A stretch of 64,000 nucleotides of DNA from Actinomycetota bacterium (GCA_021323695.1 JAJPKN010000048.1:1-64000); one strand, 5' to 3'. Shown: positions 55,400-64,000, counted from the first letter of the stretch. The notes: generated by a model not told the origin, from the letters alone. A program made the numbers and translations.

Positions 55400-56485
55400 A
55401 TGTGGCGGCGGTGCCGGGTCGGCATCGCCTGCTTGGCGACCACAACCCTTGGTCTTTCCGTGCCTGCAGCACCGGCCATAGCCAGCCGGGTCGCCCGGGT
55501 AGCCGTAAAACCGGGCCAAGACGTGCACGTAGGCGGGACCGGGTTGTGGGCGGTCGTCAGAAGTACCAACCAGGGCATTGCGGTCTTCGGCTATGACGTT
55601 CCCAGCGGCTCAAGGTACGCGGCCCCCTATTTCTTCGTCGCGACCGACCGAGGGGTGGCTGTCGGACGCTCTGGCGGGAACACCGAGGCGGCGCGCTACT
55701 TGTTCAGCCGCTCTCAGCCACCGTTCGCGGGCGTCTCGCACCCGCCGGCTGGGCATGCCTCCGGTATCGTCACCCTCAGCTTGGGCCGGGAGCTCCGGGT
55801 AGCTGGCACATCGCTGGTGCTCGCCGCTGGCCGTGACCCTCAGGGCCGGGCTGCCCTCGCTGTGGTGCTGATGCCCGGGCCCTCACCGGTGCCAGCGAGT
55901 TATGAGGTCGGGGTAAGCGCCCGTGAGGCGATCGTCCTGCGCTTGCATGGGAACCGGTTCTCCCCCGTTTTCAGCGTGGCTGAGCCTCGCGAGGCCACGC
56001 CGCGGGCGGGTGGCACGACGACAACCACGAGCCGTCCGCCCACTTCCACCAGGACGGCTCCTCCGGGCGGGAGCATTGGAAGTCCTGCCACCCTCGACGG
56101 GGTCACAGTGAAGCTCCTTTCCGTCTCCGACAATGTCGCGCCGGCCACGGTGTACGACACCCCTCCAGCCGGTCAGCAGTTCGACACGGCCAAGCTCGAG
56201 GTGACCGACGTGAGGTCGTCGGAGTACGTCGCCAGTTCGGACGGGTCCACTGCGATCATTGGCACCGATGGGAAGCTTTACTGGCCCGACACGGACTTCA
56301 AGGCTGCCGGCTGTACGGACTTCTGGGCCAATGGTGCCTCTGGCCAGATCGACCTCAAGCCGGGAGCCTCGGCCAGCGGTTGCGTCCACTGGAGGGTGCC
56401 ATCCGGCGTGGGCGTGAAGTACCTCTACTACTCTCCGGACGCTGGCTGGGCCCATGGCGACTTCGTCACCTGGTACGTCGGCTAA
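55400..56485 (+). CDS. Secreted protein with C-terminal DUF4352-like domain
   Basis: A 361-residue exported protein. ATG at 55400 is chosen because MWRRCRVGIACLATTTLGL...AIA is a clean signal peptide with AGGA upstream; a longer frame from 55271 exists. An N-terminal beta region (about 30-190) precedes a Thr/Pro-rich linker. The C-terminal 110 residues (VTVKLLSVSDN, TAKLEVTDVRSSEYV, LKPGASASGCVHWRVPSG) fit the immunoglobulin-like DUF4352/Telokin-like fold of secreted actinobacterial proteins, with a Cys pair. About 200 bp after the lipoprotein gene, same strand. Confidence 0.6.
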   Translation: MWRRCRVGIACLATTTLGLSVPAAPAIASRVARVAVKPGQDVHVGGTGLWAVVRSTNQGIAVFGYDVPSGSRYAAPYFFVATDRGVAVGRSGGNTEAARYLFSRSQPPFAGVSHPPAGHASGIVTLSLGRELRVAGTSLVLAAGRDPQGRAALAVVLMPGPSPVPASYEVGVSAREAIVLRLHGNRFSPVFSVAEPREATPRAGGTTTTTSRPPTSTRTAPPGGSIGSPATLDGVTVKLLSVSDNVAPATVYDTPPAGQQFDTAKLEVTDVRSSEYVASSDGSTAIIGTDGKLYWPDTDFKAAGCTDFWANGASGQIDLKPGASASGCVHWRVPSGVGVKYLYYSPDAGWAHGDFVTWYVG

Positions 56486-56634
56486 AGCCGCCTCTGGGTG
56501 ACAACACGTCTCCGGCCTGGACATGACCTAGACGACGTAGCTGAGCTCGGCGACCATGGACGCAACGGGCCGGCTCCCAGGCCCCAGCCCCACCAAGAGG
56601 CCGGCATAGCCCCGTTTGGCGTTACAGCGGCTAC

Positions 56635-56640
56635 TATAAT
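56635..56640 (+). promoter_or_regulatory. TATAAT -10 element for the ATPase gene, leaderless geometry
   Basis: Perfect TATAAT 8 nt before the GTG of the ATPase gene. It lies between short inverted GCTA/TAGC arms. No strong -35 is visible. The distance leaves no room for a ribosome-binding leader, so a leaderless transcript is predicted. Confidence 0.55.
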
Positions 56641-56648
56641 AGCGATTA

Positions 56649-57800
56649 GTGGAACGAACCGTTGCCTATCGCTTCGGCTCCCCGGTCGAGGCACCCTGGT
56701 TCTGCGACCGCGCCGAGGAGCTGAAGGCGGTTGCCAACCGGATGCGGTCGGGCATCCATGTAATGGTCCTCTCGCCTCGCCGGTACGGCAAGACCTCGCT
56801 GGTGCTGCGTGCCGCCGAGCAAGTCGGCCGGGAGGGGGTGCACACCGCCTACGCCAACCTGCTCGTGGCTACCAACGAGGCGGAACTGGCCGCCGTCGTC
56901 GTGCAGGCCGTGGCGAGGAGCGTCCTCGGTCCGTTGCGTCGCAGGCGCCACGGTCTCGAAGAGGCCCTCCGGCACCTGCACGTGGCTCCGAGGGTGTCGT
57001 TCGGGCCTGACGGGACGGTCACGGTCGGGCTCGACCCGAAGACCGTCGGCGGGGCGTGGGTGGAGGTCATGGGCGACGCCCTGGCGCTGCTCGAGCGAGC
57101 CTCGGAGCAGCGAGCAGGAGTGCTCATCCTCGACGAGTTCCAAGTGGTCGCCGGCATCGGGCGCCAGGGGGTAGGCGGCGCGTTCAAGGCGCTGGCAGAT
57201 GCGGCTCGGCGCACGTGCTTGGTCTTTTGCGGTTCCCACCTGACCCTGATGGAGGGCCTGACGAAGGGCCGCGGCGCCCCGCTTCACGGCATGGGGGAGC
57301 GGCTCCTTCTCGATGTGGTCCCCGAAGAAGCGATGGTCCCATATCTGAGGAGACGAGCCGGGACGCAAGGCAAGACGATGACGACGCTCGCCGCGGAACG
57401 CATCTATCGGCTGGCGGATGCTATCCCGAACTCGGTGCAGCAGCTCGCCCAAGCAACCATTGAGGCTGCCAGCGAGAGCCGTGAGGTCAGCCTCGACCAC
57501 GTCGAGCAGGGCTTCGCGGCCGTAGTCGAGCGCCAGTCGGCCGGGTTCGCGCAGCAGTACGAGGACTTGGCCGCCGCTCCCACCCAGCAGAGGGTGCTCC
57601 GGGCCCTCGCCCGCAACCCGACTTCCCGTGTCTACGCCAAGGAGTTCCTCGACTCGGTGCAGGTCGCCAACGCCAACGCAGTAACGACGGCACTACGGGC
57701 CCTCGACGGCAAGGAGCTGGTGGCGAGACGGGGACGGGAATGGCATGTGGCGGACCCGTTCCTGCGCCGCTGGATCGTTGACCAAAGCCCCGGCCTGTGA
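56649..57800 (+). CDS. Standalone P-loop ATPase with C-terminal winged helix
   Basis: A 383-residue protein of the archaeal-type/STAND-like ATPase group. FCDRAEELKAVANRM leads into Walker A LSPRRYGKTSLVL; Walker B is VLILDEFQVV; sensor region LVFCGSHLTLM; then a lid (IYRLADAIPNSVQQLAQATI). A C-terminal winged helix follows (VANANAVTTALRALDGKELVARRG) with FLRRWI at the end. Such proteins are common in archaea and scattered in bacteria, with unknown or mobile-element-linked roles. GTG start. No partner gene is obvious. An inverted repeat CGCGGGC/GCCCGCG (57812-57844) after the stop may be a terminator. Confidence 0.8.
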   Translation: MERTVAYRFGSPVEAPWFCDRAEELKAVANRMRSGIHVMVLSPRRYGKTSLVLRAAEQVGREGVHTAYANLLVATNEAELAAVVVQAVARSVLGPLRRRRHGLEEALRHLHVAPRVSFGPDGTVTVGLDPKTVGGAWVEVMGDALALLERASEQRAGVLILDEFQVVAGIGRQGVGGAFKALADAARRTCLVFCGSHLTLMEGLTKGRGAPLHGMGERLLLDVVPEEAMVPYLRRRAGTQGKTMTTLAAERIYRLADAIPNSVQQLAQATIEAASESREVSLDHVEQGFAAVVERQSAGFAQQYEDLAAAPTQQRVLRALARNPTSRVYAKEFLDSVQVANANAVTTALRALDGKELVARRGREWHVADPFLRRWIVDQSPGL

Positions 57801-57811
57801 GGACGCGACAG

Positions 57812-57844
57812 CGCGGGCTGCTCCAGACCAGGCTGCGGCCCGCG
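57812..57844 (+). terminator. Candidate stem-loop after the ATPase gene
   Basis: Perfect 7-bp arms CGCGGGC and GCCCGCG with a 19-nt loop, starting 12 bp after the stop codon, between two convergent genes. No T-run follows. Confidence 0.3.
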
Positions 57845-57946
57845 TAGGCTGCGGTCGCGGCACCTGGCCGAGGAGCCGGAGGCCTCGGTGAAGGTGGCCC
57901 GCCTGGCGGGCGGCACCCGCCTCGCCTACGCCAGCCGGCCCACGGT

Positions 57947-59293
57947 CTACAGGCGCACCCCCAGCAGCTCAGCCGCCTCGGCAATGCCCCCGGCCAGCGG
58001 CCCGCCATCTCCCTGCCCCGCCCCGGCCGGGCCGCCGCCCCGCCCGGGACCGCCGGTACTCACCCCATAGCTGCTCGCTGCCCGGTCGATGGCCCGAAGT
58101 GCCCTGGGGGTGTCCAGGTCGTGGTCGAGGGCCGCCCTCACCTCGGCCAACAAGCTCGCACCGGCCTGCTCTGGCCGCCTCGGTGGCTGGCCCGCCTGCG
58201 CCCCCGCCCCCGGGCCCCCACGTCGCCCTGCACCGGTGGGCCGGACGGCAGCCGTTTGCCGGCGGGCCGCTTCGCGCCAACAACTGAGCCTGGCGGTCGC
58301 CTCCACCAGGAGCCCCTCGTGCCACTCCCACTCGGAGCGGTAGTGATGGGCGAGGACGGCCAGGCGCACCGCGGCCGGCTCCCAGTGCTTGAGCAGGTCG
58401 TGCACGAACACCAAGTTGCCCAGCGACTTGGACATCTTGGCCCCTGCGTAGTGCACCATGCCGGTGTGGGCCCAGTGGCGGACGAACGGCCGCCCGGTCA
58501 CCGCCTGGGACTGGGCCGCCTCGCACTCGTGGTGGGGGAAGACCAAGTCGGACCCTCCTCCGTGCAGGTCGACGGTCTCGCCCAGCTCACGCACCGCCAG
58601 GGCCGAGCACTCGATGTGCCAGCCGGGCCGCCCCTTGCCCCAGCGCGAGCCCCAGGCGGGCTCGCCGGGGGCGGAGGGCTGCCACAGCACGAAGTCCAAG
58701 GGGTCCGCCTTGTTGGGGTCGGAGGGGTTGCCGCCTCGTTCGGCGGCCAGCCGCAGCATCTCGGTGCGGCTGTAATGGCTGACAGAGCCGAACGAAGGAC
58801 AGGTGGAGACGTCGAAATAGACGCCCCCACCCGACTGGTAAGCGTGCCCTGAGCCCAGCAGGCGCCCAATGAACGCGAGGATGTCCGGGATGGCGGAGGT
58901 GGCTCGCGGCTCGGCCGCAGGGGCCAGCAGCCCGAGCGCCTCCATGTCGGCGGAAAAGCGCGCCATCTCTTCGGCTGCCAGGTCCAGGTAGTGGACTCCC
59001 AGCTCACGCGCCTTGCGCAGGATGTCGTCGTCGACATCGGTGACGTTGCGCACGAGCTTGGTCTCGTGGCCTCGGTCACGGAGCCGTCTCTGGAGGACGT
59101 CGTAGGCGATATAGGTCGCCGCGTGGCCGATGTGGGCGGCGTCATAGGGCGTGATCCCGCAGGTGTACATGGTGACTACCCGGCCCGGCTCCCGGGTCGG
59201 CTCGAACGCCCGCACCTGCTGGCTGGCCGTGTCGTACAGCTGCATGGGCGCGCCAGCACCTGGCGCAGCTACGTCGCCCACTGGCTCACCCAC
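57947..59293 (-). CDS. mshC: Mycothiol biosynthesis cysteine ligase (MshC), CysS-like
   Basis: A 448-residue class I synthetase-like ligase joining Cys to GlcN-inositol, the third step of mycothiol synthesis. The opening QLYDTASQQVR, the variant signature CGITPYDAAHIGHAATY (CysS normally has CGPTVYD..HIGNAR), GRPGWHIECSAL, GGGSDLVFPHHE and KMSKSLGNLVFV all favour MshC over cysteinyl-tRNA synthetase. Zinc ligands (Cys in YTCGI, Cys in IECSA, His in PHHE) are intact. A Gly/Pro-rich insert occurs near residues 365-395. Start at 59293 or ATG at 59245. Confidence 0.85.
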   Translation of the reverse strand: MGEPVGDVAAPGAGAPMQLYDTASQQVRAFEPTREPGRVVTMYTCGITPYDAAHIGHAATYIAYDVLQRRLRDRGHETKLVRNVTDVDDDILRKARELGVHYLDLAAEEMARFSADMEALGLLAPAAEPRATSAIPDILAFIGRLLGSGHAYQSGGGVYFDVSTCPSFGSVSHYSRTEMLRLAAERGGNPSDPNKADPLDFVLWQPSAPGEPAWGSRWGKGRPGWHIECSALAVRELGETVDLHGGGSDLVFPHHECEAAQSQAVTGRPFVRHWAHTGMVHYAGAKMSKSLGNLVFVHDLLKHWEPAAVRLAVLAHHYRSEWEWHEGLLVEATARLSCWREAARRQTAAVRPTGAGRRGGPGAGAQAGQPPRRPEQAGASLLAEVRAALDHDLDTPRALRAIDRAASSYGVSTGGPGRGGGPAGAGQGDGGPLAGGIAEAAELLGVRL

Positions 59294-59359
59294 TCACCAT
59301 CTGAACCCATCTGGCCCCCGAACTCTTCCCGCCCGCCGGGGCAGGCAGGCCACAGCCCC

Positions 59360-60013
59360 TCAGCCGATGCCCGTCACCTTGACCGAGGCGTGGGCCTTGT
59401 AGCGCCGGTTGACCTCCACCAGCGCCGCGGTCAAGGCCTCCACCGCCAACGCGGACCCGAGGCCGCCTACGTCCACCCCTCGCAGCCCCGGCACCCGCTC
59501 GACCAAGCCGACCACCTCCTCGGTAGCCGCCCGGTGGTCGGAGAAGACCATCACGTCTGCCGACAGCTCCTGGTCCAGGTCCCCCAGGGGCCCCGCGGGC
59601 AAGTGGTGGAACGCCCCCACCACCCGGCTGGCCGGCAAGGCCGTGGCCAACGCCGCGGCCACCGAACCAGTGGGCGGCAACAGGGGGACGAACCGCTCGC
59701 CCCACCGGGCCATCGCGTTGACCATGCTCACCACCGTCTTGCCCGCCAGCTCGCCCGACAGGGCCTTCACCGTGGGCAGCGCCCCCTCCCAGGGAGTGGC
59801 CACGACGACGACCGGGCAACCGGCTGCCACCTGGTTGGTGCCGGCCGTGAGCGCCAGGTGGCGCCCCGGCCAGCGTCCCAGGATGCCCCGCACCGTCTCG
59901 TCCGCCCGCTCCTGCAGGCGCGAACCGACCACGACCTCCACGCCGACCGACCCCAACCTCGACGCCAGCGCCGACCCGGCCGGGCCGGTCCCTCCCAGCA
60001 CACCGATACGCAC
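59360..60013 (-). CDS. npdG: F420-dependent NADP oxidoreductase
   Basis: A 217-residue reductase transferring hydride between NADPH and coenzyme F420. GTG at 60013 starts RIGVLGGTGPAGSALASRL, the Rossmann NADP site; VEVVVGSR follows with the 2'-phosphate-recognising Ser-Arg. Further blocks are VVVVATPWEGALPTV, KTVVSMVNAM, VVGAFHHLPAGPLGD and DVMVFSDH. Length and motifs are typical. The frame continues upstream to 60283, but over the divergent gene. It supplies reduced F420 for enzymes such as the LLM oxidoreductase at 445-1317. Confidence 0.9.
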   Translation of the reverse strand: MRIGVLGGTGPAGSALASRLGSVGVEVVVGSRLQERADETVRGILGRWPGRHLALTAGTNQVAAGCPVVVVATPWEGALPTVKALSGELAGKTVVSMVNAMARWGERFVPLLPPTGSVAAALATALPASRVVGAFHHLPAGPLGDLDQELSADVMVFSDHRAATEEVVGLVERVPGLRGVDVGGLGSALAVEALTAALVEVNRRYKAHASVKVTGIG

Positions 60014-60062
60014 GCACCGACACTTGCACGCCACGGCCCCAGGGCGCCAATGAGCAGGCCCA

Positions 60063-60476
60063 ATGGTAGTGTCGGCGGGCGTGGGCCAAGCGCAGCAGCC
60101 GACGGTGCTGCTCGCCTTCCTCACCACGTCTTGCGCCCCCTGCCAGGCATTTTGGCAAATGCTGGCCGACGGCGCCGCCCGGGCAGCCCTCGGCACCGAG
60201 GTGGTGGTGGTGACGCCCAGCGCTTCCATGGAAAACAGGCGGGCCGTGCAGCGGCTCACACCACCGGGGCTACGGGCCCACATGGCCTCGGGGACCTGGT
60301 TCGCCTACGGCATCGCCAGGGCCCCGTCGTTCGCCCTGGTCGCAGCCGGCCCAGAGGGCGAGGTGCCTCTGGGGCCCCCCGGCCGCGTGCTGGGCCAGGC
60401 CAGCCCCCAGTCGCCGGCGGAGCTGGTCGCCCTGGTGCGGTCATGGGAAGCAGCAGACAAGCCAAGCCGGCCATGA
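60063..60476 (+). CDS. Thioredoxin-fold protein with CAPC motif
   Basis: A 137-residue protein. LLAFLTTSCAPCQAFWQML holds a redox CxxC in thioredoxin/TlpA/MauD-like context. TEVVVVTPSASMENRRAVQRL and the cis-Pro region RAPSFALVAAGPEG follow. No signal peptide or membrane helix is seen, so it is probably cytoplasmic. Divergent from npdG (49 bp between starts) and next to mshC; a role in thiol chemistry is plausible but unproven. Confidence 0.75.
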   Translation: MVVSAGVGQAQQPTVLLAFLTTSCAPCQAFWQMLADGAARAALGTEVVVVTPSASMENRRAVQRLTPPGLRAHMASGTWFAYGIARAPSFALVAAGPEGEVPLGPPGRVLGQASPQSPAELVALVRSWEAADKPSRP

Positions 60477-60698
60477 GCTCGGCCTGGGTCGTCGCCAGCC
60501 CCGGGCCACCCCGGGCTTGCAGCGTTTGCGCCTTTGCAACCGCTTACTCAAGGCCGCTGACAGGCCTGCCGATCTAGCCTGCGGTGCCCACTCAGCGTGG
60601 TTGTCCGATGAGCTCGGCGGCAAGGCAATGGCCGCGGCGCCCAGCCGCCCGGCCCAGTGACGCCTGCCTGGGAGACCACGGAGGGCCAGGAGGCGACC

Positions 60699-63600
60699 GT
60701 GGCCGGGCCGCAGCTACCGGGGACTAGCGGCCGCGCCCGCCCGTTCACGGTGGGCGTGCTCTCCCAGCTGCTGGCGGGGGCCTATTTCGGGTCGCTGCTG
60801 CAGGGAGCCGTGGCCGGGGCGCGGGCTGAGGGTGGCCGAGTGATCGGCTTCCAGACCCGGGACACCGGCCTCCACGAGGACGACTACCGGCCGTCTGACT
60901 ACCGGAGCCGGCTCGCCTGGGACTACGTGGACGGCTTCGTGGTCGTGGTCCACGGGGTGGACCTGGCCTACTGCGAGGCCATCAAGCAGGCGGGCAAGCC
61001 GGTCGTGTTCATCAGCCCGACCGAGCCCTCGGTCCCCGGGCCGTCCATCGCGCCGGACAACCGCCTGGGCACCTACAACGCCGTGCGGCACCTGGTCGGC
61101 CATGGCCACCGCCGCATCGCGTTCGTGGGCCTCATGGAACAAGAAGACATCCGCCAGCGCTACGCGGGGTACCTGGACGCCCTGGCGGATTGCGGCATCG
61201 AGGCCGACCCGAGCCTCCTCTACCCCACCGACAGCAACATGGAGCCAAGCGGGAGGCGGGCGGCCCGGGCCATGACCTCCGCCGGCCTGCCCTCGACCGC
61301 TGTCGTCGCGGGCTGCGACTACAACGCCATCGGGGTGATGGAACAGCTCAAGGCGGAGGGCTACTCCCTGCCCCGCCAGCAGGCCGTGGTCGGCTTCGAC
61401 GACCTGGCCAGTGCCCCCCACACCGTGCCCTCCCTGACCAGCGTCCGCCAGCCGCTGGAGGAGATGGGCAGGCTGGCCGCCGAGCTCGTCGCTCGTCAGC
61501 TGCGGGGCGAAGAGGTACCGGCGCTGCGCCATGTGGTCCCCACCGAGCTCGTGTGCAGGGAGTCGTGCGGCTGCTGGGCGGTGCCCGCCCCGCCACAGAC
61601 CCGGCAGGCGCCGGCCGGCGCCGGCGAGCGCGGCCAGCTGTCCCCCGCCCAGCGCCTGGTGGCCGACCTCAGTTCGGAGCTGGCCGCGCCGGGGTCAGGG
61701 GAGCAAGCCGAGCGACAGGTAGGGCAAGCAGCCAGCGCCCTGGCTGCCTGCCTGGAGGCAGGCCCGCCGTCAGAAGGCCCGGCCGGGGCTGAGGCGCTCC
61801 GGCGCGCCCTGAGCGAGCTGTACGAGGCCCGGCCGCGGGTACAGACGGTCTGGTCGACCATCACCTGCCTCCAGCGCTACCGGGACGACCTGGTGCGCGA
61901 GGGGCTCCCCACCGACCGCCTCGACCAGCAGTGGGCCACCATCACCCAGGTCCTGGCCCACCTGCCGGCGGTCGCCCAGTCCGCCATCAACCGCCGGCTG
62001 CAGGCCACCATGTACAACGAGTACCGCTTGACGGTGGCGCTGCTCAGGGAGAACGGGCAGGACCCAAGGGCCCTGCGCTGGCTGGAGCCCACCGCGGTGA
62101 GCGCCGCCTGCCTGGGCTTGTGGTCGCAGAGCCCCAACCGGCTCCAGGTGGTTGGCACCTTCGGGCGCAGCGAGCACCTGGCGCTGACCGCGACCGACCT
62201 GGACGAGCCAGCCTTCCCGCCCCTCCAGCTGCTGGACGCGGCCGATGCCGCCGGCCAGGTCACCCATGTGCTGCCCGTGCGGGGCAACGGCAAGGCTTGG
62301 GGCGCGCTCGCCCTCACCAGCCCGGTGGAGGCGACGGGCACGACCGGGATGGACGTGTTCTACCAGTGGACCGGGCTGCTGGCGGCGGCCTTGGACCGCG
62401 ACGAGATGCTGGCCTCGCTGAAGGCCCAGGCCGAAGAGCTGGCCCAGGCCGTCCAACGTCAGCACGAGCTGGTGGGCGACCTACGCCGCAGCGAGGAGCG
62501 CTACTCGCTGGCGGCCAGGGCGGCCAGCGACGGGTTGTGGGACTACGACGTGGCGACCGGCACCGTCTATTACTCGTCCCGCTGGAAGCAGGTCCTCGGT
62601 TATCGCGACGACGAGGTGGGCAGCACCCTGGGCGAGTGGCTGGGCCGCGCCCACCCTGACGACCGGCCGACGTTGGAAGCCGCCATCCGCGCCCTGGAGC
62701 GGGGGGCAACGGCCACCATGGAAGTGGAGCACCGCCTGCTGGCCGCCTCGGGCTCGTACCTCTGGGCCCACTGCCGGGCCCTGGCCGTACCCGGCGGGGG
62801 GCACCCCGCCCGAAGGGTGGTGGGAAGCCTGACCGACATAACCCGCCGGCGGGAGCTGGAAGAGCGGCTGCGCCAGCGAGCGCTGTACGACAGCCTGACC
62901 GGCTTGCCCAACCGGTGGCTGTTCTTGGAGAGCCTCGAGGCGGCCCAGCCCGCGGGCATGCACGAGCGGGGGGCTTTGCTGTTCGTCGACCTGGACAACT
63001 TCAAGAACGTGAACGACACCCTGGGCCACGACGCCGGGGACGAGCTGCTCGGGGTGATCGCCAAGCGGGTCAGCGCCTCGCTCCGCCCGGAAGACCTGGT
63101 GGCCCGCTTCGGCGGCGACGAGTTCGTGGCCTTCGCCCGCGGGGTGCCCCCGGCCGAGGCGGCCGAGATCGCCGACCGCCTGCGGGCCGCAGTCCGCCAG
63201 CCGGTAGACCTTGGCCCCGCCCAGGTCCAAGTCGGCTGCTCCATCGGTATCGCCATGTCCCGGGGGCAGGGCACCGCGCACCTCCTCCAGCAGGCCGACG
63301 CCGCCCTTTACCGGGCCAAAGCGGCCGGCCGGGACCGCTGCGAGATCTACCAGGCCGGCATGCAGGCGCAGCTGCAACGCCGGGCTGATATGGAAGAGCT
63401 GTTGCGCACCACCGTCGCCGAGGGCAGCCTGGTCGTGCTGTACGAGCCGGTGGTCAAGCTGGCCACCGGCCAGGCGGTGGGGAGCGAAGCAGTAGCCCGG
63501 GTGCGCGGCGCCAACGGCGAACTGCTGGCCCCCGACCAGTTCATGGAGGTGGCCGCGGCATCCGGCCTGGTCGTGCCGTTCGGTACCGCCCTGGTGGGAC

Positions 63601-64000
63601 GGGCCTGTGCCCAGCAGGCCTCGTGGGCTTCCTCGGGGACCGGCCCCCGCTACGTGTGCGTCCGGCTTTCCCCCCGCCAGCTGGCCGACCGCTCCCTGGT
63701 GCCCTCGGTGGCCCAGGCGCTGGCTGACAGCTGTCTCGAGGCCCACCGCCTCCGCCTGGAGCTGGCCGAGACGGCCCTGGTGGATGCCGGCGCCCTGGCC
63801 AACCGCGCTCTCGAGGACCTAAGGGCCCTCGGCGTCGGGGTCACCTTGGCCGACTTCGGCACGGGGCGCTCCGGCCTCCTCCAGCTCCGCCGGTACCCCG
63901 TCGATGCCCTGAAGCTGGACGGTTCCCTCGTGGCTGCCTTGGGCACCGACGAGGCCGAGACCAGGGTGCTGGGCGCCCTCGTCGAGCTTGCCCATGCTCT
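60699..64000 (+). CDS. Multidomain signalling protein: LacI-type binding domain, GAF-like region, PAS, GGDEF, degenerate EAL (3' end outside window)
   Basis: At least 1100 codons, open to the right edge. GTG at 60699 follows AGGAGG by 5 nt. Residues about 15-290: periplasmic-binding-protein-like domain of LacI regulators (FTVGVLSQLLAGAYFGSLLQ, RRIAFVG, VVGFDDLASAPHTVPSLTSV) without an HTH and without a signal peptide. Residues 290-590: helical and GAF-like region. PAS at about 598-715 (ERYSLAARAASDGLWDYD, HPDDR). GGDEF at about 716-890 with intact RFGGDEF (residue 804 onward). EAL-like from about 898: EAL is EAV, the substrate Asn is Arg (CVRLSPRQ), and DDFGTG is ADFGTG. Prediction: an active diguanylate cyclase controlled by a small ligand, with an inactive phosphodiesterase-like domain. 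Confidence 0.88.
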   Translation, partial: MAGPQLPGTSGRARPFTVGVLSQLLAGAYFGSLLQGAVAGARAEGGRVIGFQTRDTGLHEDDYRPSDYRSRLAWDYVDGFVVVVHGVDLAYCEAIKQAGKPVVFISPTEPSVPGPSIAPDNRLGTYNAVRHLVGHGHRRIAFVGLMEQEDIRQRYAGYLDALADCGIEADPSLLYPTDSNMEPSGRRAARAMTSAGLPSTAVVAGCDYNAIGVMEQLKAEGYSLPRQQAVVGFDDLASAPHTVPSLTSVRQPLEEMGRLAAELVARQLRGEEVPALRHVVPTELVCRESCGCWAVPAPPQTRQAPAGAGERGQLSPAQRLVADLSSELAAPGSGEQAERQVGQAASALAACLEAGPPSEGPAGAEALRRALSELYEARPRVQTVWSTITCLQRYRDDLVREGLPTDRLDQQWATITQVLAHLPAVAQSAINRRLQATMYNEYRLTVALLRENGQDPRALRWLEPTAVSAACLGLWSQSPNRLQVVGTFGRSEHLALTATDLDEPAFPPLQLLDAADAAGQVTHVLPVRGNGKAWGALALTSPVEATGTTGMDVFYQWTGLLAAALDRDEMLASLKAQAEELAQAVQRQHELVGDLRRSEERYSLAARAASDGLWDYDVATGTVYYSSRWKQVLGYRDDEVGSTLGEWLGRAHPDDRPTLEAAIRALERGATATMEVEHRLLAASGSYLWAHCRALAVPGGGHPARRVVGSLTDITRRRELEERLRQRALYDSLTGLPNRWLFLESLEAAQPAGMHERGALLFVDLDNFKNVNDTLGHDAGDELLGVIAKRVSASLRPEDLVARFGGDEFVAFARGVPPAEAAEIADRLRAAVRQPVDLGPAQVQVGCSIGIAMSRGQGTAHLLQQADAALYRAKAAGRDRCEIYQAGMQAQLQRRADMEELLRTTVAEGSLVVLYEPVVKLATGQAVGSEAVARVRGANGELLAPDQFMEVAAASGLVVPFGTALVGRACAQQASWASSGTGPRYVCVRLSPRQLADRSLVPSVAQALADSCLEAHRLRLELAETALVDAGALANRALEDLRALGVGVTLADFGTGRSGLLQLRRYPVDALKLDGSLVAALGTDEAETRVLGALVELAHA

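Noticed and set aside
57947-59293. Annotation as cysteinyl-tRNA synthetase
   Set aside because: The CGITPYDAAHIGHAATY signature and the N-terminal YDT..QQVR match MshC rather than CysS.

Overview
This is a high-GC window from an actinobacterium. Evidence for that lineage: a phosphatidylinositol-mannoside lipid operon (pgsA-like, patA-like, pimA-like genes), a mycothiol cysteine ligase (mshC), coenzyme F420 enzymes (an LLM-class oxidoreductase and an F420:NADP reductase), no outer-membrane genes, and many GTG/TTG starts with 4-bp stop/start overlaps. Gene content looks most like class Acidimicrobiia, but that is inference only.

Layout. 0-1.3 kb: tail of an unknown gene and an F420-type oxidoreductase. 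1.4-17.2 kb (minus strand): one long, tightly packed locus for a Tad/Flp-type pilus, in transcription order prepilin peptidase, CpaB-like, TadZ-like, TadA ATPase, TadB, TadC, Flp-like pilin, three TadE/G-like pseudopilins. It continues into accessory genes: NTF2-like lipoprotein, PKD secreted protein, membrane GNAT-like protein, a membrane-anchored LysM-BTAD protein, a seven-bladed secreted propeller and a secreted CAP protein. 17.3-20.3 kb: pimA, patA, pgsA. 20.5-27.4 kb: EF-G-like GTPase, a GT4 glycosyltransferase with an alpha/alpha-toroid partner, and two GH130 genes. 27.3-33.3 kb: gltD-gltB. 33.5-36.0 kb: HIT hydrolase and thrS. The usual thrS-HIT-pgsA-patA-pimA string is therefore split here by about 13 kb.

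36.2-46.6 kb (plus strand): a five-gene operon, Fn3 membrane protein - MoxR AAA ATPase - DUF58 - transglutaminase-like membrane protein - Ser/Thr kinase, matching the PFNA-type cluster known from bifidobacteria. The transglutaminase-like core has lost its Cys and His.

46.6-56.6 kb: an island-like segment of visibly lower GC, bordered on the left by transposase remnants. It carries a secreted two-esterase/toroid fusion, secreted or lipid-anchored glycoside-hydrolase-like proteins, a TetR regulator, and a decayed second tetR copy. Three copies of the same 33-bp operator lie upstream of the esterase fusion, of tetR, and between the decayed tetR and a divergent lipoprotein gene. Two of these form back-to-back promoters with TATGAT on both strands and start codons 6-7 nt downstream, which predicts leaderless transcripts. 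I regard this small TetR-controlled polysaccharide-related regulon as the best candidate for an undescribed system.

56.6-64 kb: a P-loop ATPase with a perfect TATAAT and leaderless geometry, mshC, F420:NADP reductase, a thioredoxin-fold protein, and a large cytoplasmic signalling protein (LacI-type binding domain, GAF-like region, PAS, GGDEF, degenerate EAL) that runs off the right edge.
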